Positions 31,664 to 40,299 of a stretch of 64,000 nucleotides of DNA are shown here, piece by piece. Location of the stretch: positions 196,377 to 260,376 of the forward strand of contig JAXLWZ010000002.1 in the NCBI GenBank assembly GCA_046328225.1, written 5' to 3'. Within the stretch, counting starts at the first letter, position 1, and each line of letters starts with the position of its first letter. The position numbers and the translations under genes were made by a program. Below the pieces are notes generated by a model that had not been told where the DNA came from, did no database searches, and saw nothing but the letters and a program-made list of their open reading frames with translations. This DNA is from Amarobacillus sp046328225 (GTDB lineage: Bacteria; Chloroflexota; Dehalococcoidia; Tepidiformales; Tepidiformaceae).

Positions 31664-33202
31664 CTAAAGCGAATACGCCTCCGGGATGCGCCCGCGGACC
31701 ACATTCGTCGATGGCGCGCGGTTCTTGTTCCGCGCCATCGCCAGCGACACCGCGCCCGTCATCGCCACGCCGGAGCCCTCGGGCGAAATCTGCAGCGGCG
31801 CGCCGTCGGGGGAGATGAGCATGCCCCCGCCCGGCCAGGCAGCCGCGACGTAGGCCTTATTCTCGTCCGCGCGCGTCCGGGCGACCCGCTCGAGCATCGG
31901 GTGCGGGTGGAAGGCCGGCCACGCGAGGATGTCCGCGCCTTCGAGCCCCAGCCCGCGTGCGACCTCCGGCACGTAGCCCTCGTCGCCGCACAGCACCGCC
32001 ACGTTCCCGAACGGCGTCGCCACCACCGGCGCCGGTGTTTCGCCGAGGTCGATGCCCCGGCCGTGCGTCGGCGTGTGTTCGAAGGTGCCCTCGGGTGTGA
32101 CCAGCACCGCGGATTGCAGGGCCACGCACCCCGTCGTCGCGACCGCCATCGCGATCGCGCCGCCGTGCTCGCGCACCGCCGCTTCGAGCACCGGGAGGCC
32201 CACTTCCCAGCCTTCGGGGCCCGTGGTCCCACCGAACACGGCCATGTCGGCGGACTGCCGCCGCAGGGTCGCGAACCGCGCCGCCATCGTTCGCACGTCG
32301 AGCTCGGGCTGCGAAGGCACGATGGCCACGCGCCCGCCCGCGCGCGGCGCCACCGGTTCGTCCTCGGCCGCGAACGCGGGCAGGCTCGCGATCGGCCGCC
32401 GCAGCGTGCCATAGAGCGACGGCCGCCGCGTCAGCGCAGCGCCCTCCATCGGTTCGATATCGAACACCACGACTGTCTCCCGGTCGCTCGGCGCGCACAC
32501 GCGGGTCACGCCCAGGGGGTCGATGACGGTCGAGCGCCCGGCGTAGACGATGCTGCCGTCCTCCGTGCCCCACTTGTCCGCCGCCGCCACCCAGACGCCG
32601 TTTTCGAAGGCGCGCGCGGGCATCAGGTATTCGCACTGGGTCGTGTTCAGCGAGGCCATGTCCCGCCCCTGCGAGACCCACGCTGTCAGGTCGAGGATCA
32701 GCTCCGCGCCGTTCACCCGCAGCGACCGCGCGATTTCGGGGATGCGGCTGTCCGCGCAGATGAGGATGCCGAACCGCGCGAAGCCGGCATCGAACACCGG
32801 GAACGCCCGCCCCCGCGTGAACCAGAGCGAATCGAAGTGCCAGAGAAAGCTCTTGTCGTAGCGCCCGCGCACCTCGCCATCGGGCCCGAAGACGAGGCCG
32901 CTGTTGGTCAGGGTGCCGTCCGCGTGGGGCACCGCCATGCCCGCCGCGAGCCAGTAACCGTACTGCCGGGCCTTCGCCGCGAAGGCATCGCGCGCGGTTT
33001 CGAACGATGGCACGCCGGGCACGGCATAGGGGTCCGCGCTTCCCACGTAGTAGGCCGGGTAGCTGCATTCGGGCAGCGCGACCAGCCGCGCGCCGGCTTC
33101 GCCCGCCTCGTCGAGCGCACGCAGCAGGTTCTCAAGGTTCGCGGCGGCGTCGGCGAGGTCGAACGCGCGGGCCTGGCAGAGGGCGATGCGGAATGGCTCC
33201 AT
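31664..33202 (-). CDS. Tandem carbon-nitrogen hydrolase (nitrilase superfamily)
   Basis: 512 residues with two nitrilase folds. The first (1-270) keeps the catalytic triad: Glu45 in ALPECSYPA, Lys117 in GRYDKSFLWHFD and Cys149 in ILICADSRIPE. The second (about 280-500) keeps VAVLCGDEGYVPEVARGLG with a Cys but has no evident Glu (VFGGTTGPEG) or Lys (EHTPTHGRGID), so it is probably inactive or structural. Such enzymes cleave amides or nitriles. The start is ATG 33202, with CATAAT 6-11 bases upstream, hinting at leaderless transcription. It diverges from the AlkZ-like gene. Confidence 0.86.
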   Translation of the reverse strand: MEPFRIALCQARAFDLADAAANLENLLRALDEAGEAGARLVALPECSYPAYYVGSADPYAVPGVPSFETARDAFAAKARQYGYWLAAGMAVPHADGTLTNSGLVFGPDGEVRGRYDKSFLWHFDSLWFTRGRAFPVFDAGFARFGILICADSRIPEIARSLRVNGAELILDLTAWVSQGRDMASLNTTQCEYLMPARAFENGVWVAAADKWGTEDGSIVYAGRSTVIDPLGVTRVCAPSDRETVVVFDIEPMEGAALTRRPSLYGTLRRPIASLPAFAAEDEPVAPRAGGRVAIVPSQPELDVRTMAARFATLRRQSADMAVFGGTTGPEGWEVGLPVLEAAVREHGGAIAMAVATTGCVALQSAVLVTPEGTFEHTPTHGRGIDLGETPAPVVATPFGNVAVLCGDEGYVPEVARGLGLEGADILAWPAFHPHPMLERVARTRADENKAYVAAAWPGGGMLISPDGAPLQISPEGSGVAMTGAVSLAMARNKNRAPSTNVVRGRIPEAYSL

Positions 33203-33253
33203 CGCCACATTATGGGTCCCGGCCCACGCCCTCGCACGGCTATCCTGTTCGGC

Positions 33254-34351
33254 ATGGCGAACCTCATCGAACGCCTCCGCGCCTGGACGTGGCATGCCCA
33301 GGGCCTCGCGCGTGAGGCAGAATCGCCCGCGCGGGCCCTCGCGAACGTCATCGGCGCCTACTCCAGCCATCCCACAGCGCCGCTGACGCTTCTCGCGCGC
33401 GCCCACTTCGACCGCGCCGCCTTCGACGCGCTGGAAGCCGAGCGCCGGGCCGTTCGCCTGCCGGGGCCGCGGGGCTCCATCTTTTTGTTGCCGGTCGAAA
33501 CCGCCGCCCGGGTTCGTGCGGCCACTGCCGTCCCGGTCGCGAAGCTGGTGCCGCGGCTGGAGTGGGCGGGCCTCAGCCTCGCCGCCTACGAGGCGCTCAA
33601 GCCGCGCATCCTCGAAGCCCTGGCCGAGCCGCTCGCTGCCGCGGACCTCGAACGCCGCGTGCCGGTTCCGGACGTGAAAGTCGATGTCGCTGCCCGCACG
33701 ATGGCGCACGAGGGCCTCGTCCTGCGGCTGGCCGGCAGCCTGCGCACGGACAGACTCCGCTACGTCGCCACGGAGGCCTGGCTCGGCGCTCCGCTCGAAA
33801 CGCCCCCCGCGGCGGAGTCCCTCGCCTGGCTCGCGGGCGAGTACCTGCGCGCATTCGGACCCGCCACCATCGCCGACTTCGCCTGGTGGGCGGGCGTCAC
33901 GCGCACCGCCGCCCGCGCCGCCGTCGCCGCGCACGAAACCGCCGATGCGGGCGACGGCCATCTCCTCCCCGCCGCCAGCCTCGCCGCGTGGGAGCGCACG
34001 CCGCCCATTCCCGCGGGCGCGATCACGCTCCTCCCGAAGTGGGACGCCCTCATCATGGGGTACGCGCCCGCCGGCCGTGCGCGCTTCATCGATGCCGCGC
34101 ACCTCGCGCTCGCGTATTCACGTGGCGGGACCGGCGGTGCGGGCGCGACCTCGGGCGATGGCCTCCCGCTCGTGCTGCACGAAGGCCGCGCCGTCGCGAA
34201 TTGGAGCCACAGCTTCGCGGGAAACCGCATGACCGTCACCGTCCGCCCGTGGGAGTCGCGCGCCCTGAGCCTCGAAGCCGTGCGCCCCGGCCTCGACGAG
34301 ATCGGCCGCCTGCTCGGCGCGACGTCGGTGGAGGTGTCCTTCGCTACCTGA
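33254..34351 (+). CDS. AlkZ-like winged-helix DNA glycosylase family protein
   Basis: 365 residues matching the HTH_42/AlkZ-type family: an N-terminal winged-helix part (YSSHPTAPLTLLARAHFDRAAFDALEAERRAVRLPGPRGSIFLL as a split recognition), central GEYLRAFGPATIADFAWWAGV and C-terminal WDALIMGYAPAGRARFID, VLHEGRAVANWSHSF. Members remove alkylated bases or unhook interstrand crosslinks. The catalytic QxQ motif of AlkZ is not evident, so the substrate is uncertain. TATCCT lies just before the ATG, again suggesting leaderless transcription. Confidence 0.8.
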   Translation: MANLIERLRAWTWHAQGLAREAESPARALANVIGAYSSHPTAPLTLLARAHFDRAAFDALEAERRAVRLPGPRGSIFLLPVETAARVRAATAVPVAKLVPRLEWAGLSLAAYEALKPRILEALAEPLAAADLERRVPVPDVKVDVAARTMAHEGLVLRLAGSLRTDRLRYVATEAWLGAPLETPPAAESLAWLAGEYLRAFGPATIADFAWWAGVTRTAARAAVAAHETADAGDGHLLPAASLAAWERTPPIPAGAITLLPKWDALIMGYAPAGRARFIDAAHLALAYSRGGTGGAGATSGDGLPLVLHEGRAVANWSHSFAGNRMTVTVRPWESRALSLEAVRPGLDEIGRLLGATSVEVSFAT

Positions 34352-34392
34352 GCGAGCTTGCCGCGCCGCGCGCGAGGTCCGAGCATGGCCGC

Positions 34393-34785
34393 ATGTCCCT
34401 CACGGTCACGTTCCCCACGCGCCATACCGACACCTTCGCCGCCACCGGGTTCGTCCACGCGGGCGTGCTGCTCGCGCTCACCGAGATGGCCTATGCCCGC
34501 GTCGAGGAGCACCTGGGCTTCGCCAAGAGCCCCGAAATCGTGTGCATGCAGCGCGAGACCCGCGCCCTCTACCACGCGCCGCTGCCCTGGCGTGACGGCG
34601 CCGCCATCGAAGTCACGACCACCGCCGTGACCGAACGCGGCTTCGAGCAGGAGTTCGTCATTCGCTCGGCGGCGACGGGGGCGCAGGTGGCGACGTTCGC
34701 GCATCGCTGGGTCTGGCTCGATACCGCCAGCGGCCGCCGCGTGGACCTCCCCGAAGCCGTGCAGGAGAAGCTCCGCGCGCTGTGA
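34393..34785 (+). CDS. Hotdog-fold acyl-CoA thioesterase
   Basis: 130 residues with the hotdog pattern of 4-hydroxybenzoyl-CoA thioesterase/FadM-like proteins: TFPTRHTDTFAATGFVHAGVLLALTEMAYARVEEHLG, RETRALYHAPLPWRDGAAIEVTTT and FVIRSAATGAQVATFAHRWVWLD. The family Asp of the D-x-x-G-H motif sits in HTDTF. It would hydrolyse an acyl-CoA in the cytoplasm; chain length is not predictable. Start at ATG 34393; a long open frame upstream belongs to another frame of the preceding gene. Confidence 0.82.
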   Translation: MSLTVTFPTRHTDTFAATGFVHAGVLLALTEMAYARVEEHLGFAKSPEIVCMQRETRALYHAPLPWRDGAAIEVTTTAVTERGFEQEFVIRSAATGAQVATFAHRWVWLDTASGRRVDLPEAVQEKLRAL

Positions 34786-34847
34786 CCGCGCTTGCCTCGG
34801 GGCGAAGGCCGCGCGTACAGTCGCCCGGATCCCGCTGGAGGTGCCCC

Positions 34848-35645
34848 ATGCCCGTGACCGATGAGAACCGCGTGACCATTCGCGCCGATGTCGTGTTCGG
34901 CACCGGCGGCGGCCGCGACCTCCACTGCGATATCTACGAACCCCCCGCCGCCATCAAGAACGGCATCGGCGTCCTGCTGGTCCACGGCGGCGGCTGGAGC
35001 CAGGGCGACCGCACGCAGCTTCGCGGCTATGGCCTCCTCCTCGGCCGCCGCGGCTACCTCTGCGTCGCGAGCGAATACCGCCTCACGGGCGAAGCGCTCT
35101 GGCCGGCGCAGATCGAGGACGTGAAGTGCGCCCTCCGCTGGATGCGCTCCAACTCCGCCGAGCTCGGCATCAACGACGACCAGATCGTGATCTCCGGCAA
35201 CTCCGCCGGTGGCCACCTCTCGCTCATGGCCGCCGGCACCCCGGATCGGCGCGAGCTGGAAGGAACGGGCGGCAACGAAGGCGTCGAAACGCACGTCTCG
35301 GCCGCCATCGCCTTCTACCCGCCCACGGGGCTGGAGCGCCGCAGCTGGGGCGGGCTGCCATCGCTGTTCGGGCCGGGCGCGGCGGAGGAGACCCTTCGCA
35401 CGGCCAGCCCGCTGACCTACGCGCGCGAGGGTTTTCCCCCGACGCTCCTCATCCAGGGCAACGCCGACGATGTCGTGCCCGCGCGCGAAGCGCAGCAGAT
35501 GTACGACGCGCTCCACGGCGCCGGCGTCCCCGTCGAGATGCACATGTTCGCGAACCAGCCGCACGGCTTCGATGCCGACCCACGCCTGGGCCGCGAATGC
35601 GCCGAGATCATGCTGTCGTTCCTGGACCGCGTGCTCGCGCGCTGA
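34848..35645 (+). CDS. Alpha/beta hydrolase (esterase/lipase family)
   Basis: 265 residues from ATG 34848, preceded by GGAGG. The oxyanion motif LLVHGGGWSQGD, nucleophile Ser in ISGNSAGGHLS, Asp in GNADDVVPA and His in QPHGFDADPR make a complete triad. The pattern fits the hormone-sensitive-lipase/BD-FAE type. No signal peptide. TACAGT 30 bases before the ATG may be a -10 box. A terminator follows. Confidence 0.88.
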   Translation: MPVTDENRVTIRADVVFGTGGGRDLHCDIYEPPAAIKNGIGVLLVHGGGWSQGDRTQLRGYGLLLGRRGYLCVASEYRLTGEALWPAQIEDVKCALRWMRSNSAELGINDDQIVISGNSAGGHLSLMAAGTPDRRELEGTGGNEGVETHVSAAIAFYPPTGLERRSWGGLPSLFGPGAAEETLRTASPLTYAREGFPPTLLIQGNADDVVPAREAQQMYDALHGAGVPVEMHMFANQPHGFDADPRLGRECAEIMLSFLDRVLAR

Positions 35646-35667
35646 CCGCTCACCCCCGGACACGCAA

Positions 35668-35700
35668 ACAGGCCCCGGTTCCAACCGGGGCCTGTTCATC
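35668..35700. terminator. Intrinsic terminator (bidirectional) after the esterase gene
   Basis: ACAGGCCCCGGTT (35668-35680) pairs with AACCGGGGCCTGT (35683-35695), followed by TTCATCTTCATTT on the plus strand. On the minus strand the stem is followed by TTTGCG, so it could also end a minus-strand transcript. Confidence 0.8.
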
Positions 35701-35908
35701 TTCATTTGCTCCGTGCTACCCCCGCCGGGCGGCGAGTGATAGTCGAGCGACCCGAATTTTCCGGCCATTCCCCCTCGCGCCGCCCCTCCTGGGGCGATCC
35801 GGACCGCCCGCATCGCATCGGGCTTTGGCATGTAGCGTCCGGCGTGGATGGAGGAGGTTGGGATCGTGGCACTTCGGGTGGTCGGTGTCCGGCCCGCTTT
35901 CGCGGACC

Positions 35909-35959
35909 CTACCTCTGCACGATCCAGACTCCGTAGAGGCCATGAAGCTTGCTTCGCAT
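35909..35959 (-). CDS. Possible 16-residue leader-type peptide
   Basis: Minus-strand ATG at 35959 follows GGAGG by seven bases and encodes MRSKLHGLYGVWIVQR, then TAG. A hairpin GGTCCGC-GAAA-GCGGGCC, with a GNRA loop, follows directly. A TTGACA promoter lies upstream. No larger gene follows on this strand before the terminator. Too short to judge by homology. Confidence 0.3.
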   Translation of the reverse strand: MRSKLHGLYGVWIVQR

Positions 35960-36032
35960 ACTTCTTCCTCCTCAGTCACCGGGCCGGCCCTTGTGGCATT
36001 TCTCGCCGGGCCTGCATCCCTGAACTACCTTC

Positions 36033-36060
36033 AACCTACACCCGCGAAACCCCTTGTCAA
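36033..36060 (-). promoter_or_regulatory. Minus-strand promoter in the 35.7-36.2 kb gap
   Basis: A perfect TTGACA (36055-36060) is followed after 16 bases by TAGGTT (36033-36038). It would drive transcription towards the terminator at 35668-35695, a transcript of about 350 nt. The rest of the 35700-36168 gap shows no gene that I recognise. Confidence 0.45.
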
Positions 36061-36168
36061 GTGGCCGTCCGGTGAAGTTGATGGCTTCGAAACAGCGCCG
36101 CCCGGCGCCTCGTTTCGCCGCCGTTTGACGCCGCCCGGCACGTTCGCCACAGTGCCCGCGGAGGTCCC

Positions 36169-36552
36169 ATGTCACCAGAAGCTCGCGACGCCTTCCTCGC
36201 CGTCCCACGCACCGCCGTCATCGCCACCGTCGATGCCCACGGCCGCCCGCACGCTGTCGCCGTCTGGTTCCGCTGGGTCGAAGGCGAACTGCGCATCGTC
36301 ACCGGCCGTGATTCCACCAAGGCCCGCAATATCGCCCGCAACGGCCGCGCCGCGCTCTGCATCGATGAACGCGACGGCCGCGTGACCTCCCTCACCGCCG
36401 AGGGCCCCGTCGCGATCACGCCGCTGACCGCGGACGAGCGGTTCGCGCTCTGGGCCCGCTACCGCGGCGAAGAGGTCGCGCGCCAGACCGTCGCCGCCGG
36501 GGGGCACGAAGGCATGGTGCTCCTCACGCTTCGCCCCGAACGCTGGTACTGA
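36169..36552 (+). CDS. Pyridoxamine 5'-phosphate oxidase-fold protein
   Basis: 127 residues with the split-barrel flavin-binding pattern: FLAVPRTAVIATVDAHGRPHAVAVWFRW, ELRIVTGRDSTKARNIARNGRAALCID and SLTAEGPVAI. Such proteins use FMN or coenzyme F420; cofD in this window shows that F420 is probably made, so an F420-dependent reductase is plausible. CGGAGG precedes the ATG. Substrate unknown. Confidence 0.85.
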   Translation: MSPEARDAFLAVPRTAVIATVDAHGRPHAVAVWFRWVEGELRIVTGRDSTKARNIARNGRAALCIDERDGRVTSLTAEGPVAITPLTADERFALWARYRGEEVARQTVAAGGHEGMVLLTLRPERWY

Positions 36553-36627
36553 CGCCGCGTTCGCTGCTCGCTTGCCGCGAACCGGACCATTCCGTTCGCC
36601 CGCCCGCGTCCCTGCAAGGAGGAGACC

Positions 36628-37089
36628 ATGGAGCCTCGCATCAACTACCTCAGCCTCGCCCCCGGCATCGCGAAGTCGCTGCGCGGCGTGGGCGCCTACG
36701 TCGCCGCCGAGGGCGGGCTCGAACGCGGCCTCATCGAGCTCGTGAACCTGCGCGTTTCGCAGATCAACCACTGCGCCTTCTGCGTCGATATGCACGTGAA
36801 GGAGGCCCGCGCCGGCGGCGAATCCGACGATCGCCTCCACCTGGTCGCCGTCTGGGCGGATGTCGACGTCTTCACCGACCGCGAGCGCGCCGCGTTTCTC
36901 TGGGCCGAAGCGGTCACGACGCTGACCGACGGCTTCGTGCCCGACGACGTGTACAACGCCGCCGCCGAGGAGTTCACCCCGGCCGAACTGGCGCACCTCA
37001 CGCTCGCGGTGTGCGTCATCAACAGCTGGAACCGCCTGAACGTGGCCATGCGCATCCCCGGCGGCCACTACCAACCCCGTCCGCGCTGA
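36628..37089 (+). CDS. Carboxymuconolactone decarboxylase / AhpD-like protein
   Basis: 153 residues. The redox-type motif NHCAFCVDMHVKEARAGGESDDRL (CxxC followed by HxxxAR) is that of AhpD-like alkylhydroperoxidase-family proteins. ERAAFLWAEAVTTL and HLTLAVCVINSWNRLNVAM complete the helical fold. A strong AGGAGGAG precedes the ATG. It probably acts as a peroxidase or thiol reductase. Confidence 0.88.
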   Translation: MEPRINYLSLAPGIAKSLRGVGAYVAAEGGLERGLIELVNLRVSQINHCAFCVDMHVKEARAGGESDDRLHLVAVWADVDVFTDRERAAFLWAEAVTTLTDGFVPDDVYNAAAEEFTPAELAHLTLAVCVINSWNRLNVAMRIPGGHYQPRPR

Positions 37090-37104
37090 GGCCGGGCACG
37101 AGAA

Positions 37105-37125
37105 AGGGGTGGACGTGCCACCCCT
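37105..37125. terminator. Hairpin between convergent genes
   Basis: AGGGGTGG (37105-37112) pairs with CCACCCCT (37118-37125) around ACGTG, between the AhpD-like gene and the end of the chemoreceptor gene. T-runs are poor on both strands. Confidence 0.55.
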
Positions 37126-37152
37126 CTCCGGTCATCGCCTCCGCCCGGGCGC

Positions 37153-39141
37153 TTATTCGAGGACGAACCGCGCCGCCTGCCGCTCCAGCGCTTCGGCGAG
37201 GCCCCGCATCTGGTTCGCCGTCGCCGCCAGCTCCTGGGACTGCGCCGAAAGCTCCTGCGTCGAAGCCGAGACCTCCTCGGCGGAGGCCGATGTCTCTTCG
37301 CTCGTGAGCGAGACCTTCTCGATGGCGCCCCGGACGGTGGTCGTGCCGTCGGCGATGCGCGAGGCCCCGTTCGCGGATTCGTTCGCGCTCTCGGCGATCA
37401 TCGTCGCCGCTTCGATGATGCGCGATGCGCCATCGGCGAGCCCCTGCACATCGACCGCGATCCGCTGCATCTCGCCGGCTGCTTCCTGCACGTTTTCGAT
37501 GATCGCGTTCAGCGCCTCGCCAGCCATCTCGGTGGTGTCGCGCCCGGCGGCGACGTCCTGGACGCCGGCTTCCATGGCGCGAACCGCGGCCTTCGTGCCG
37601 TCCTGCACCTTCGCGATGAGCGTCGCGATCTCCTTCGTCGCGCCCGAGGAGCGCTCGGCCAGGCTGCGGACGTTCTCGGCGACGACGGCGAAGCCCCGGC
37701 CCTGTTCGCCCGCGCGCGCGGCCTCGATGGCGGCGTTCAGGGCGAGCAGGTTCGTCTGGCTGGCGATGTCGTCGATCACCTGCACGATGGCGCCGATCTG
37801 CATGCCGTATTCGCCCAGCCGGTTCACCGTCACGGATGCGTTCTCGACCGCCCGGGCGATGGCGTCCATCGAGGCCACGGCCTGGCTCACGGCGCGCTGG
37901 CCCTCGAGCGCCGAATCGCGCGAGGCCTCCGCGTCCTTCGCGACCAGCTCGGACGCGCGCACCGCGGCGGCGATGCGTTGGCCGATGGCCTGTGCCTCGC
38001 GGGCACTCGCCTCAGCGGCGGCTGCCGTCTCCTCTGCGTTCGCCGCAAGCTGGGCCGAACCCGCCGCCACCAGCTCGACCTGCTCGACCGACTCCCGCGA
38101 CAGCGCCGACAGCGAGACCGAGGCGTGCGTCACGTCCGTGATCGCGGCCGCGATCTGGCCGGTCGCGCCCGCCATCTGGCCGCTCGAATCCTGCAGCTGG
38201 CTCGCGCTGGAGAACACCTGGTCCGCCTCGGAGCGAATCGTCCCGACCATGTCGGCGAGCCCCTGGCGCATCGCGTTGTAGCCCTGGATGGTCTCGCCGA
38301 GCTGCACGAGCGTGCGGTTGATGGCTGCCGCCGCCTGCCCGACTTCGTCGCGGCGCGGGTTCGGGATGGGGTCGGTGCCGGCCCGTGCGGCGACGGTGAG
38401 GTCGCCCTGCTCGACGGCGAGGATGCCCGCCCGCAGGCCGGCCACGCAGCGCGTCTCCATGCTTTCGAGCCGCCCGACGATGCGCTGGACGCCGCGCGCC
38501 ACGGCCGTCCCCGTGAAGTAGGCGATTGCGGCCCCGGCGAGGAGCGCCGCCGCCACGGCCGCGAGCTGCACCTTCTCGGCGAAGGCGGCCGCGTCGTGGG
38601 CTTCCGCGTTGGCGGCATCGGCGAGCCCTTCCAGCCGCGAGGCCTCCGCGGAGATCGCCGTGTTCATCGTGTCGATCGTCGCGACCATCTGCTGGCGCTT
38701 CGCGCTCGCACCCTGCGAATCGCCCTGTTCGAGCATGCGCAGGCTCTCGTCGCGGCCTTCGCGCACGCCCTTCATGGAATCGTCAAGGGCCTGCCACCGC
38801 GCGAGCGCGCCCTCCACCACGGCCGCCGCGCGGTACTCGTCCAGCGAGGCCTTGGCCGCCGTCATCTCCTCGCGCGAGCGCTTCACGAAGTCGGAGCGCA
38901 TCTGCGGGTCGGTGGCCGTGACCGCGCGCAGCTCCTCGCGCGCGCTCATCACCATGTTCAGGTTGGCCGTGAGCAGGTTCCGCGTCCCCCGGACATCCTG
39001 CTCGTACATTTGCTTCGTCCGCTCCGTTGCCGCCTGCTGGTTATTGATGCCGATATAGGCGATGCCCAGCAGGAATCCCAGTACCACCCCGAAGCCTACA
39101 AACAATTTCGTACGCAACGATCGGTCCCACATGAACGCCAT
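37153..39141 (-). CDS. Methyl-accepting chemotaxis protein (copy 1)
   Basis: 662 residues. Membrane helix 1 is at about 10-31 and helix 2 at about 190-212; a four-helix-bundle type sensor lies between them (GTRNLLTANLNMVMSAREEL). A HAMP region follows (ESMETRCVAGLRAGILAVEQGDLTV). The signalling domain carries the conserved tip IDDIASQTNLLALNAAIEAARAGEQGRGFAVVAENVRSLAERS near 450-490. No CheR-binding pentapeptide is at the C-terminus. Its signalling half is close to the second receptor (43681-46170), and both share an upstream element. No cheA/cheW is in the window. Confidence 0.92.
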   Translation of the reverse strand: MAFMWDRSLRTKLFVGFGVVLGFLLGIAYIGINNQQAATERTKQMYEQDVRGTRNLLTANLNMVMSAREELRAVTATDPQMRSDFVKRSREEMTAAKASLDEYRAAAVVEGALARWQALDDSMKGVREGRDESLRMLEQGDSQGASAKRQQMVATIDTMNTAISAEASRLEGLADAANAEAHDAAAFAEKVQLAAVAAALLAGAAIAYFTGTAVARGVQRIVGRLESMETRCVAGLRAGILAVEQGDLTVAARAGTDPIPNPRRDEVGQAAAAINRTLVQLGETIQGYNAMRQGLADMVGTIRSEADQVFSSASQLQDSSGQMAGATGQIAAAITDVTHASVSLSALSRESVEQVELVAAGSAQLAANAEETAAAAEASAREAQAIGQRIAAAVRASELVAKDAEASRDSALEGQRAVSQAVASMDAIARAVENASVTVNRLGEYGMQIGAIVQVIDDIASQTNLLALNAAIEAARAGEQGRGFAVVAENVRSLAERSSGATKEIATLIAKVQDGTKAAVRAMEAGVQDVAAGRDTTEMAGEALNAIIENVQEAAGEMQRIAVDVQGLADGASRIIEAATMIAESANESANGASRIADGTTTVRGAIEKVSLTSEETSASAEEVSASTQELSAQSQELAATANQMRGLAEALERQAARFVLE

Positions 39142-39178
39142 GGTCTCTTTCCCCTTCGCCCCTAACAGTCATGGCGAA

Positions 39179-39217
39179 ATTCGAAAAAGACGTTGCCTCG
39201 CATATGAGGGAGAACCC
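39179..39217 (-). promoter_or_regulatory. Element shared by both chemoreceptor genes (copy 1)
   Basis: The minus strand reads GGGTTCTCC, 21-25 bases of looser match, then TTTTTCGAAT: 39 bases in all, ending 37 bases before the start codon. The second receptor has the same anchors with the same overall length at 43607-43645. Confidence 0.5.
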
Positions 39218-39295
39218 GCATCGTTAGCACTTTCTGTTCTTTCTGCGAGAAATTCCGTCCAACCGGCCCGCCGCCATGGGCCCGGGTGGCCTCCT

Positions 39296-40228
39296 TTACC
39301 GGCCCCGGCGCGCCTCCCGCACCACTTCCGTCGCGAGCTCGGTCTTCCGTTCGAGGCTCGTCATCATCGTGTCCGTGACGTAACAACGCATTCCCAGCGC
39401 CTCGACCGCGGGCGCGAGGGCGCGGTCCTGCTCGTCGATCACCATCAGGTCGATGAGCCCGCGGTACACCCGCGCGACGCCCACCGCCGAGACTTCGTGC
39501 CCCAGCGATTGGAGCATCTTCGCGGCCGGGCCCTTCACCACCTGCCCGGCGATGATCGGGCTGATGGCCGCGCGCACTGCCCGCGTGCCCTCCAGCGCCG
39601 CGCGCACCCCCGGGACCGCCAGCACCGGCCCGATGCTGACGAACGGGTTGCTCGGCGCGAGGATCACGCACTCCGAATCGCCAATCGCCTCGACCACACC
39701 CGGGGCCGGCCGCGCCGCATCCGCGCCTTCGAAGGCGATCGAGCGCACGTCGACCTCCGTCCGCAGCCGCACCATGTACTCCTGGAAGTCGATCTCGCCC
39801 TCGGGGCCGAACACCTTCGTGCGAACGGGCTCGTTCGCCATCGGCAGGATGCGGCAGGCGAGGCCCCAGTCCCGCGCGAGCCCGGCGACCACTTCGTGCA
39901 TCGGCACGCCCTCGCGCAGGAGCCGCGTGCGGTGCATCGCCATCGCCAGGTCGCGGTCGCCGAGGTTGAACCAGCGCGGGTAGCCAAAGCGCTGCAGCTG
40001 GTCGACGACGGCGAAGGTGTCGCCCGCGAGGCCCCAGCCCGTCTCCGGGTTCACTGCCCCCGCCAGCGCGTAGATGACGATGTCGGTATCGGGCGAGACG
40101 TGCAGCCCGAACATCTCGACGTCGTCGCCCGTGTTCGAAATCACGGTCACGGTGGCCGGGTCGACCGCGTGGACGAGGCCCTGGAGGAAGCGGGAGGCGC
40201 CGACGCCGCCGGCGAACACGGTAATCAT
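39296..40228 (-). CDS. cofD: 2-phospho-L-lactate transferase (coenzyme F420 biosynthesis)
   Basis: 310 residues of the CofD family: ITVFAGGVGASRFLQGL at the start, NTGDDVEMFGLHVSPDTDIVIYALAG, WFNLGDRDLAMAMHRTRLLREG, and ILAPSNPFVSIGPVLAVPGVR followed by SPIIAGQVVKGPAAKML. It joins the lactyl (or PEP-derived) phosphate unit to the deazaflavin Fo. The partners cofE, cofC and fbiC are not in the window. It is the direct evidence that this organism can make F420. Confidence 0.93.
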   Translation of the reverse strand: MITVFAGGVGASRFLQGLVHAVDPATVTVISNTGDDVEMFGLHVSPDTDIVIYALAGAVNPETGWGLAGDTFAVVDQLQRFGYPRWFNLGDRDLAMAMHRTRLLREGVPMHEVVAGLARDWGLACRILPMANEPVRTKVFGPEGEIDFQEYMVRLRTEVDVRSIAFEGADAARPAPGVVEAIGDSECVILAPSNPFVSIGPVLAVPGVRAALEGTRAVRAAISPIIAGQVVKGPAAKMLQSLGHEVSAVGVARVYRGLIDLMVIDEQDRALAPAVEALGMRCYVTDTMMTSLERKTELATEVVREARRGR

Positions 40229-40299
40229 GACCGGAGTCTCGCGGTTCGCGCCCCACCGGGGAAGGCACGCCAGGCGCGATGGCCGGCGTGCCTCCGCGG

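Noticed and set aside
33562..34392. Arg-rich plus-strand frame upstream of the thioesterase start
   Set aside because: It lies inside the AlkZ-like gene in another frame; only the part from 34393 resembles a protein family.
35716..35979. 87-codon minus-strand frame in the 35.7-36.0 kb gap
   Set aside because: Composition is unlike neighbouring proteins and its start has no binding site; the 16-codon frame in another phase has the better signal.
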